Assembly (NCBI GenBank): GCA_026388495.1
Contig: JAPLJQ010000326.1
Coordinates: 1 to 5,790, forward strand
DNA: 5,790 nucleotides
Reading direction: 5' to 3'
Origin: Deltaproteobacteria bacterium
GTDB lineage: Bacteria; Desulfobacterota; Syntrophia; Syntrophales; UBA2185
The notes below the pieces were generated by a model. It searched no databases. It was not told the origin of the DNA and was given only the letters and a program-made list of their open reading frames with translations. Each line of letters starts with the position of its first letter. Position 1 is the stretch's first letter. Below, piece by piece: positions 1 through 5,093 of the stretch. Made by a program: the position numbers and the translations under genes.

Positions 1-1396
1 AGTCCTCCATCGGCTGCCCGGAGAATACACCGCTCTCCCGCGCCTTCCGGACGATTGCGGCCGCCAGCGGGTGCCCGGACCGCGACTCGATCGTGCCGGC
101 AAGGTCCAGCACCTCCTGCTCCCCCATGCTGCCGAAGGTCAGGACGTCCGTGACCACAGGACGCCCGATAGTCAATGTGCCGGTCTTGTCGAAGGCGATG
201 ACCTTCACTCGGTCGATAATCTCAAGGTATGTGCCTCCCTTGAAGAGTGTTCCTTGATGGGCCGCCTTCGCCATGGCAGCCACGATGGCTACTGGGACGG
301 ACAGGGCAAGGCCGCAGGAGCACGAAACAACGAAGACCACCAATCCCCGGTAGATAAACGGTAGCCACTCGGTTCCCATGAACAGGGGCGGCACAATGGC
401 GACCAACACGCCGAGGACGAACATGGCCGGCGTGTAGTATACGCCGAAGGCGTCCGAGAACCTCTGAAGCTTGCCCTTCTTAGCCTGCGCTTCTTCCACA
501 GAATAGATGATCTTGGAGAGCATCGTCTCGGACGCGGGCTTCCCTACCTCAACCTCGATCGACCCATTCTGGTTGATGGTACCGGCGAAGACGTCGCCGC
601 CGTTCTCCCGCAGTACCGGGATTGGCTCACCGGTGACAGCTGCCTGGTCCACATAGGACGAGCCCCGGACGACACGCCCATCGACAGGTATGCGCTCGCC
701 CGGTCGGACCACGACGATATCCCCTACCGCAATCTCCTCGATAGGGCGCACCACCTCTCCAGTCTCTGTGAGGACAAGTGCCTCCCTCGGTATCAATTCC
801 GTAAGTGAGCGAAGCGCCCCACGGGCCTTGTCAACCGCGTAGGACTCGAGAACATCGCCGAGCGAGTAGACGAAGATAAGGACGGCTGCTTCACCCCACA
901 GACCGAGCAGCATGGCGCCGCCGGAACCTATCAGCATGAGGAGATGGATCGTCGGCGTGAGGTTGACAAGAGCGATCAGCGCCTTCCGCGCCGGATAGTA
1001 GACGCCGGTGAGGACAGAGAGCACGTAGAGCCCGTTGGTAACCAGAGGTGACGCGCCCAGGTTAACCGATGCAAACGCGATCAGGGCAAGAAGGCCGCAC
1101 CCGTAAAGGGCAAGCTGCTGCTTCTCCCGCCACCAGATACTACGCCGGCCCTGGCCCTTCTGCAGCGACGCCCTCATGCCCGTCTCTGAGACCGACCGGA
1201 TAATGTCCTTGATGGTCGCTGACCCGGGGTCGTAGGAGACCCGGAGCTGGTGAGTGATTGGGTTGATCTCATGGCTCCGGATGCCGGTCAACGCCCTTAT
1301 CTTTCGTTCGATGAGTGTTGCTTCACAGCCGCACTCCATTCCTTCGATCTGAAGCGTGACCGTCTCGATCCCGTGTTCATGTTCATGGTTATCCAT
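1..1396 (-). CDS. Heavy-metal-transporting P1B-type ATPase, N-terminal 465 residues (truncated by window edge)
   Basis: This gene encodes an inner-membrane pump that uses ATP to export a heavy-metal ion. I translated it from the ATG at 1396; the frame stays open to base 1. In order I see a His-rich start (MDNHEHEH) and an HMA-like domain (about residues 11-76, GMECGCEA at 19-26). Four membrane segments follow (about 95-185), then the actuator TGEP (255-258) and two more segments (about 319-366). These carry C359-S360-C361 followed by GLALSVP. Next are the phosphorylation motif DKTGTLT (403-409) and the nucleotide-domain HP (442-443). The GDGxxND region and last two helices lie outside the window. 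The C-x4-S-x-P spacing resembles Zn/Cd/Pb pumps, but the usual CPC proline is serine, so the metal is uncertain. GGAG eight bases upstream supports the start. The gene lies downstream of a MarR regulator and has its own operator. Sampled lines are 63-67% GC, richer than the neighbours. Confidence 0.95.
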   Translation of the reverse strand, partial: MDNHEHEHGIETVTLQIEGMECGCEATLIERKIRALTGIRSHEINPITHQLRVSYDPGSATIKDIIRSVSETGMRASLQKGQGRRSIWWREKQQLALYGCGLLALIAFASVNLGASPLVTNGLYVLSVLTGVYYPARKALIALVNLTPTIHLLMLIGSGGAMLLGLWGEAAVLIFVYSLGDVLESYAVDKARGALRSLTELIPREALVLTETGEVVRPIEEIAVGDIVVVRPGERIPVDGRVVRGSSYVDQAAVTGEPIPVLRENGGDVFAGTINQNGSIEVEVGKPASETMLSKIIYSVEEAQAKKGKLQRFSDAFGVYYTPAMFVLGVLVAIVPPLFMGTEWLPFIYRGLVVFVVSCSCGLALSVPVAIVAAMAKAAHQGTLFKGGTYLEIIDRVKVIAFDKTGTLTIGRPVVTDVLTFGSMGEQEVLDLAGTIESRSGHPLAAAIVRKARESGVFSGQPMED

Positions 1397-1435
1397 ACTA
1401 CGTTCTCCATCTACTTCTTTCTGTTATAAGAGCTC

Positions 1436-1441
1436 TTTATA
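1436..1441 (-). promoter_or_regulatory. Candidate -10 element for the ATPase promoter
   Basis: On the minus strand TATAAA directly abuts the operator, about 40 bases before the ATPase start. The marR copy of the operator is likewise followed by an AT-rich hexamer. No good -35 hexamer is visible 17 bases upstream, so the call rests on the shared layout. If it is correct, the operator fills the -35/-10 spacer and a bound regulator would block polymerase. Confidence 0.35.
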
Positions 1442-1456
1442 GTTGATAATATCAAC
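1442..1456. promoter_or_regulatory. MarR-type operator in front of the metal ATPase (box 1)
   Basis: GTTGATAATATCAAC is a perfect inverted repeat with 7-bp arms around a central A. It lies between the stop codon of the MarR gene and the ATPase start, 45 bases from the start. A near-identical copy sits in front of the MarR gene itself. Winged-helix MarR dimers typically bind 15-20 bp palindromes of this type. That the neighbouring MarR protein binds here is an inference from the pairing. Confidence 0.75.
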
Positions 1457-1457
1457 T

Positions 1458-1931
1458 TTATTTGCCTGTCATCTGCCTCTGTGCCGTCTGAAGAAAAGAA
1501 TTTAGGCTGATGAGCAAGATGTCCCGCATGGCCGGTTCCATTGCCGCTAGTATTTTCAGCATCTTATTCGTGAGCTGTTCTTCAATTCGGCTCAAGAGAG
1601 ATTTGCCTTCTCCGGTCAAGGTTACGCAACAGACCCTTCCATCTTTTTGATCCTGCTCACGATGAGCCAATCTCTTGTCTTCCAGGCGAGCGATGATGCG
1701 GGTCGCACCGCTTTTCGTGACGGATGCACTCCTGGCGATATCCTGCATAGTGCAGACATCCAGACGCAACGCGGTGCGAAGGGCGCGGAATTCGCCAAGG
1801 GATATTTTTTCGCCGCAACACTCTTCCTCCATGCCTTGCGCACCAAAATAGTACATTACATCTTCCACCAACCCTGCTAGTTGTCTACCCTGTGTGTCAA
1901 TCAATCCATCCTCCTTGGAAATTAGTGACAT
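1458..1931 (-). CDS. MarR-family transcriptional regulator, cysteine-rich, probable metal or thiol sensor
   Basis: This is a 157-residue winged-helix DNA-binding protein of normal MarR length. The helix-turn-helix spans about residues 60-85 (MQDIARSASVTKSGATRIIARLE). The wing follows with the family's D-x-R pattern (DQKDGRVCCVTLTGEGK, 94-110). Dimerisation helices lie at both ends. Five cysteines stand out: C38-C39 inside an acidic MEEECCGE segment, C60, and C101-C102 in the wing. They could bind metal or react with oxidants, but this is not shown. The gene lies just upstream of the metal ATPase and matching palindromes flank it, so it probably represses itself and the pump. Start choice is open. 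The ATG at 1931 has only AAGG touching it. A TTG at 1904 (codon 10) has a strong AAGGAGG five bases upstream and sits 43 bases from its operator, much as the ATPase start does. Confidence 0.9.
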   Translation of the reverse strand: MSLISKEDGLIDTQGRQLAGLVEDVMYYFGAQGMEEECCGEKISLGEFRALRTALRLDVCTMQDIARSASVTKSGATRIIARLEDKRLAHREQDQKDGRVCCVTLTGEGKSLLSRIEEQLTNKMLKILAAMEPAMRDILLISLNSFLQTAQRQMTGK

Positions 1932-1939
1932 CCTTCTTT

Positions 1940-1945
1940 CATATA
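1940..1945 (-). promoter_or_regulatory. Candidate -10 element for the marR promoter
   Basis: TATATG on the minus strand lies two bases beyond the operator, mirroring TATAAA in front of the ATPase. Transcription from it would start near 1933. That would leave the ATG at 1931 almost leaderless and give the TTG at 1904 a normal leader with a Shine-Dalgarno. No convincing -35 is spaced 17 bases away. A perfect TTGACA inside the operator (1956-1961, minus strand) is too close. Confidence 0.3.
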
Positions 1946-1947
1946 TT

Positions 1948-1962
1948 GTTGATTATGTCAAC
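1948..1962. promoter_or_regulatory. MarR-type operator in front of the marR gene (box 2)
   Basis: GTTGATTATGTCAAC matches box 1 at 13 of 15 positions and keeps the GTTGA/TCAAC arms intact. It lies immediately upstream of the MarR gene, suggesting autorepression. On the minus strand it contains a perfect TTGACA. Having the same box before both genes of the pair is stronger evidence than either palindrome alone. Confidence 0.75.
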
Positions 1963-2056
1963 CAATATTTAATGTGGTATCACTTCTGTGCGAGTGAAGT
2001 GCACTAAGAACGGAAGATCAGGAACCTCTGGATCGGATAGACCGGAACGCCCCTCT

Positions 2057-2074
2057 TGTTTCAAATCTGAAACA
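2057..2074. promoter_or_regulatory. Candidate sigma-54 enhancer site, copy 1
   Basis: TGTTTCAAATCTGAAACA is a perfect inverted repeat with 7-bp arms TGTTTCA/TGAAACA and a 4-base centre. It lies about 265 bases upstream of the predicted +1 of the sigma-54 promoter, a normal distance for enhancer-binding proteins of the NtrC class. The activator itself is not in this window. Confidence 0.65.
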
Positions 2075-2086
2075 CCAGGATGAAAC

Positions 2087-2104
2087 TGTTTCAAGAAAGA
2101 AACT
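2087..2104. promoter_or_regulatory. Candidate sigma-54 enhancer site, copy 2 (imperfect)
   Basis: TGTTTCAAGAAAGAAACT keeps the left arm of copy 1 exactly and matches the right arm at five of seven bases. The two centres are 30 bp apart, close to three helical turns, so both sites face the same side of DNA, as expected for cooperating activator dimers. The left arm also belongs to an overlapping palindrome, TGAAAC-T-GTTTCA (2081-2093). Confidence 0.5.
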
Positions 2105-2303
2105 CCACCACAGGATGCACCGGGAAAATCCGACCCCGATCCAGGCGGATATTGCGCACAAACGTTATCCGTCGTTTCTGCACAGATGGGAATCCATACT
2201 ACTGAATTTACTTTGATTTCTCCTTCTTGGCAATGAAAATGCGAGGTGGGGTTTGGTCTTTTTACGAACACCTCCACGTTGTGTTTGGATAACCCTCTTT
2301 CCA

Positions 2304-2319
2304 TGGCACACCCCTTGCT
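2304..2319 (+). promoter_or_regulatory. Sigma-54 (RpoN) -24/-12 promoter
   Basis: TGGCACACCCCTTGCT matches the sigma-54 consensus TGGCAC-N5-TTGCW at every defined position, with GG at 2305-2306 and GC at 2317-2318. The predicted transcription start is near 2330, about 40 bases before the NifX-like gene. Sigma-54 promoters need an ATP-driven activator bound upstream, which fits the paired palindromes at 2057-2104. It probably drives the whole 2370-5279 gene set. Confidence 0.88.
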
Positions 2320-2369
2320 CTATCAAACCTCGATAATCCTATGCCGAAACAATGCAGGAGCAACATTAC

Positions 2370-2690
2370 ATGAAGGTGGCCATACCTCTTTTTGAGAACC
2401 GGGTCTCCCCTCACTTTTTTACCGCCCCGGAGCTTCTCCTGGTGCAGATCGACGGCCAAACCGTATGTTCGACCTTGAAGATACTCATCGAGAACCTTTC
2501 ACCGTCCAAGAGAAAGGCAAAGCTGCTTGCCCTCGGGCCTGATACTCTCCTGTGCGGAGGCATTGATGGCGAAACGAGGCGCTGGTTTGAAAGAAAGGGC
2601 GTCCGGGTTATGGATAACCTGATGGGCGACGCCATGGAGATTCTTGACAGGCATTTGAATACATCAATCACATTGAAGGAGGTGGAGTAA
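2370..2690 (+). CDS. NifX/NifB-type dinitrogenase iron-molybdenum cofactor family protein
   Basis: This is a single-domain, 106-residue protein of the NifX/NafY/NifB-C-terminal fold, whose members carry or hand over Fe-S or metal clusters in the cytoplasm. The opening MKVAIPLFENRVSPHF is the family's first strand and loop. The second half shows the usual LCGGIDGETRRWFERKGVRV (61-80) followed by a short helix. C33 and C62 are the only cysteines. I start at Met 2370 because AGGAG (2356-2360) sits nine bases before it; an in-frame ATG at 2352 precedes that Shine-Dalgarno. It is the first gene after the sigma-54 promoter and overlaps the next start by one base. No nitrogenase genes are visible, so a role in nitrogen fixation is not supported. 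Many such orphan proteins sit beside redox or sulfur genes with unknown jobs. Confidence 0.85.
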   Translation: MKVAIPLFENRVSPHFFTAPELLLVQIDGQTVCSTLKILIENLSPSKRKAKLLALGPDTLLCGGIDGETRRWFERKGVRVMDNLMGDAMEILDRHLNTSITLKEVE

Positions 2691-3481
2691 TGAGTTTTCT
2701 GGTTTTTTTCTTGGTGGGTATCGCCGCCGGTGTGGTAGGCGGTCTTTTAGGAACGGGTGGATGCGCCCTCATGATGCCGGTCATCCGTTTCGGTTTTGAT
2801 TTCGACCCGGCTTTTGCAGTGGGAACGACACTAACGGCCGTCGTGTTCACAGCGGGCTCTGGAGCTGTTCAGCACATCCGGATGGGCAACGTGGATAAGA
2901 AAAGCGCCTGGATTACAGGGTCAAGCGGCGTCGTTGGGGTCATTATCGGCTCCATCGTATTCGGTTACGTCAAGCCTTACGGCGATCTGATCGACTTGAT
3001 CATCGGTATTGCCTTCCTTCTCGTAACCCTGCGTATGCTTTACGAAGGGGGTAAAGGGCTTATGGGAGCGAATCCCCTGCCGCAGGCCGTGGCGGGTGAG
3101 GTCATGCCGGGCACAGCTGTGAATAAAAGCCTTTTAGGTGCAGCCATCGGGTTCTTAACAGGTATCATTGGGCTTGGCGGCGGCTACGCTCTCGTGCCTT
3201 CCTTCATCTATCTGTTCAAAGCACCCATACGGTTCGCCATCGGCACTTCCATGGCTTCTTTTGTCTGGATGGCTCTGGTCGGCGCCATTTTCAAATTCTA
3301 TCAGAACGTGGTGAACATTCCTGTGGCAATAACCCTTGGCGTTGGCGCCCTGATCGGCGCCATCTATGGGGCCAAGCTTGTGGCAAAATTCAAGCCCGCC
3401 GCCCTGAAGTTCCTCTTCGGACTGCTTTTTCTTTACGTGTCTCTGAAATACATTTTCATTTATTTCGGCGTGGCCATATAG
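2690..3481 (+). CDS. TauE/SafE family permease (putative sulfite or organosulfonate exporter)
   Basis: This is a 263-residue polytopic inner-membrane protein with about eight hydrophobic segments. It has the internal duplication typical of TauE/SafE. The first half carries GLLGTGGCALMMPV (18-31) and AVGTTLTA (43-50). The second carries GIIGLGGGYALVPS (158-171) and AIGTSMAS (183-190). Characterised relatives export sulfite or sulfonate-derived anions, or are tied to thiosulfate and sulfoacetate use. Exact substrates cannot be read from sequence. AAGGAGGTG at the end of the previous gene is its ribosome site, and the TAATG junction implies translational coupling. Together with the thiol-redox and rhodanese genes downstream, it suggests handling of a sulfur compound across the membrane. 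Confidence 0.9.
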   Translation: MSFLVFFLVGIAAGVVGGLLGTGGCALMMPVIRFGFDFDPAFAVGTTLTAVVFTAGSGAVQHIRMGNVDKKSAWITGSSGVVGVIIGSIVFGYVKPYGDLIDLIIGIAFLLVTLRMLYEGGKGLMGANPLPQAVAGEVMPGTAVNKSLLGAAIGFLTGIIGLGGGYALVPSFIYLFKAPIRFAIGTSMASFVWMALVGAIFKFYQNVVNIPVAITLGVGALIGAIYGAKLVAKFKPAALKFLFGLLFLYVSLKYIFIYFGVAI

Positions 3482-3528
3482 GAATTGCAGACAGAGAACA
3501 ATTATAAATAGAAGGAATCTCTAGACAT

Positions 3529-4557
3529 ATGAAATATCTTAAAAAATATCGACATACAATCACGATCCTTCTCGCCATCGCCGGTGTCGCCCTCATGGTT
3601 TTTTACGAGGTCTGCGATACGTCGTGTAGTTATCTGGAAGGGGATATATGGGGTGTCGATCTGAAAAGGGTCGGCAGCACCTATATGCTCTCGATCATCG
3701 GCTTTGCCGCCTTCAAACAGACGCCCTTCGTCCGTGTTCTTCTGGCGGTAGGTCTCGGCGTGGAGGTGCATCTGTTTGCATTCCAGGTACAAAACGAGGT
3801 CTATTGTCCGTTTTGTCTGGCTTTCGCCGTCATGGTACTGGCGGCTTTCATGATCAACTATGAAGCCCCTGCCGCCGGGCATGTAAACAGGCGGAAAATG
3901 TGGCTCTATTTTCTTGGGGAGGTTGAATTGCCTATGTTAAAATTGCAAAAGTTGCCTTTGCTGGTTGTCGCTCTTCTGGGGTATCTTGTTATTCTGTTCA
4001 CCTTTTCCGGTTCCGTTACGCCCGCATACGGGCAAGAGGGGCCACGTATCCCGTCCCTCGGCAAGGGTACCTACGAGGTGCTTTTCTTTTCCGACTATTT
4101 CTGTCCACCCTGCCAGATTCTTGATACAAATCTTGACCCTGTACTCAAGGAATTGCTTGCATATGGAAACGTAAAGATAACCTTCATCGACGTTCCTTTT
4201 TCCAAGGCGACCCCGTTATACGCAAAGTATTATCTCTATGCCGTCCAGGCCGGCGCTGATGCACCGGAGGTGCTCAGGATTCGAAGAACTCTCTTTCATG
4301 CAGCACAAGAAAAAAACATTCAATCAAAAGAGCTTCTCGTGAATTACCTGAAAGAACAGAAGATCTCCTGGAAAGAATATGATGAAAAAACGGTCTTACA
4401 GATGTTGAATATGATGATTAAGCAAAACAAGATCAACGCGACACCTACCTGTGTCATCAGGTATTCCCCGTCTGATGCAAAAAAATACGTAGGTACCGAC
4501 GAGATATGGGATGGTTTGAATAAATTGAAAGCGCAGATAGGAACTGGGAAAAAATAA
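3529..4557 (+). CDS. VKOR-DsbA fusion: membrane disulfide oxidoreductase with a thioredoxin-fold domain
   Basis: This 342-residue protein joins a VKOR-type quinone-coupled membrane domain to an extracytoplasmic DsbA-like domain. The VKOR part (about 8-112) has four hydrophobic segments, a loop cysteine pair C29-DTS-C33, a conserved-type serine at 50, and the active-site C93-PF-C96. A fifth membrane segment (about 141-160) places the C-terminal domain outside. That domain has C182-PP-C185 after a beta strand and the cis-proline loop NATPTCVI (313-320). Electrons would pass from substrate thiols to CPPC, to the loop pair, to CPFC, to quinone, making disulfides. In VKOR homologues the loop cysteines are usually further apart, so CX3C is tight. 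The nearest ribosome site, AAGGA at 3512, is twelve bases away and weak. It sits between the permease and an exported rhodanese. Confidence 0.9.
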   Translation: MKYLKKYRHTITILLAIAGVALMVFYEVCDTSCSYLEGDIWGVDLKRVGSTYMLSIIGFAAFKQTPFVRVLLAVGLGVEVHLFAFQVQNEVYCPFCLAFAVMVLAAFMINYEAPAAGHVNRRKMWLYFLGEVELPMLKLQKLPLLVVALLGYLVILFTFSGSVTPAYGQEGPRIPSLGKGTYEVLFFSDYFCPPCQILDTNLDPVLKELLAYGNVKITFIDVPFSKATPLYAKYYLYAVQAGADAPEVLRIRRTLFHAAQEKNIQSKELLVNYLKEQKISWKEYDEKTVLQMLNMMIKQNKINATPTCVIRYSPSDAKKYVGTDEIWDGLNKLKAQIGTGKK

Positions 4558-4570
4558 TCGCCGGTGAGGC

Positions 4571-4605
4571 GGCAGCCAGCGGTCGCTTTTTTTGTAGCGG
4601 CTGTC
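4571..4605 (+). other. Inverted repeat between the VKOR-DsbA and rhodanese genes
   Basis: GGCAGCC (4571-4577) can pair with GGCTGTC (4599-4605), giving seven pairs with one G-U, around a loop containing a T7 run. It starts 14 bases after the VKOR-DsbA stop. The T run is inside the loop, not after the stem, so this is not a standard terminator. It might stabilise or process the transcript and so set different levels for upstream and downstream genes. Confidence 0.35.
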
Positions 4606-4628
4606 TAAAAGGAATTGAGGAAAGGATA

Positions 4629-5081
4629 ATGGCGAAAAAAGCGGTTTGGATATTGCTGTTTGCGTTTTTGATGACTACCCCGACTTACGCAGGGGAAAGT
4701 GTTACTTTTGAAAATTATCTGAAATCGTTTGACTATCAGGAACGCAGAAACATGAAAATCGGCATCCCGGAACTGCTGGGCATCTACAAGCAGGACAGGG
4801 TTCAGATCATTGATATCCGTTTCCGGGAAGAACATCAAGCCTATAGTTTCGGCTTTATAAAGCACATCCCGCTCAATGAGCTTCCTGACAGGTTCAGAGA
4901 GCTGGACAGGTCGAAGATTATAGTCACTGTTTGTCCTCACTATGACAGAGCTGAGCTTGCCCGGACATTTCTAACCTTGAAGGGCTACCAGTCAAAATAC
5001 CTTGTTGAAGGACTTCTTGGGCTTGCCGACTATCTGAGAGGCGATAGAGCAAAAGACTTCATCAATGACATGAAACAATGA
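4629..5081 (+). CDS. Exported rhodanese-like domain protein
   Basis: This is a 150-residue protein with a clear signal peptide: KK, a hydrophobic run at 6-16, and likely cleavage after TYA at residue 21. The rest is one rhodanese domain. IIDIRFREEHQAYSFGFIKHIPLNEL (60-85) matches the family's first conserved block, though the usual 'GHIxGA' is altered. The active loop is C102-PHYDR followed by AELARTF, and it ends with GYQSKYLVEGLLGL. Catalytic cysteine C102 is present, so persulfide transfer in the periplasm is plausible. The loop lacks the small glycines common in active sulfurtransferases, so a sensing or binding role is also possible. GAGGAAAGG lies just before the start. Downstream of VKOR-DsbA, it may receive or donate sulfane sulfur outside the membrane. 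The sampled line is about 38% GC. Confidence 0.88.
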   Translation: MAKKAVWILLFAFLMTTPTYAGESVTFENYLKSFDYQERRNMKIGIPELLGIYKQDRVQIIDIRFREEHQAYSFGFIKHIPLNELPDRFRELDRSKIIVTVCPHYDRAELARTFLTLKGYQSKYLVEGLLGLADYLRGDRAKDFINDMKQ

Positions 5082-5093
5082 GGAGGCTTCCCA

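Larger units (their letters stand above)
1963..2351. other. Divergent intergenic regulatory region between marR and the sigma-54 operon
   Basis: I see no convincing gene in these roughly 390 bases. A minus-strand open frame at 1969-2304 encodes low-complexity, family-less protein and overlaps the sigma-54 promoter, so I treat it as spurious. The length is explained by regulation: two enhancer-like palindromes near the left end (2057-2104), an AT-richer stretch around 2195-2245 that could bend, and a -24/-12 promoter at the right end. Confidence 0.7.

Noticed and set aside
71..364. Plus-strand open frame of 97 codons opposite the ATPase
   Set aside because: It lies antisense to a well-supported P-type ATPase coding region with conserved motifs; a GC-rich shadow frame.
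2201..2222. Possible IHF bending site between the enhancers and the sigma-54 promoter
   Set aside because: A TTGATT core is present but the other half of the consensus does not match. Only general AT-richness supports it.
1969..2304. Minus-strand open frame of 111 codons with an AGGGG seven bases before its ATG
   Set aside because: The protein resembles no family I recognise, is rich in P/G/S, and would be encoded across the sigma-54 promoter and both enhancer palindromes. Regulatory DNA explains the region better.
2352..2369. Earlier in-frame ATG for the NifX-like gene
   Set aside because: It precedes the AGGAG that serves the ATG at 2370, and the family pattern begins at MKVAIP, so the six extra residues are unlikely to be translated.
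3519..3531. Adjacent TCTAGA and CATATG at the VKOR-DsbA start, resembling a cloning junction
   Set aside because: The flanking sequence is not vector-like and both genes continue normally on either side, so the restriction sites look like chance.
4578..4594. Rho-independent terminator after the VKOR-DsbA gene
   Set aside because: The only stem ending at the T run is four pairs with a two-base loop, which is sterically unlikely. The strong ribosome site and gene continuing downstream favour one operon.
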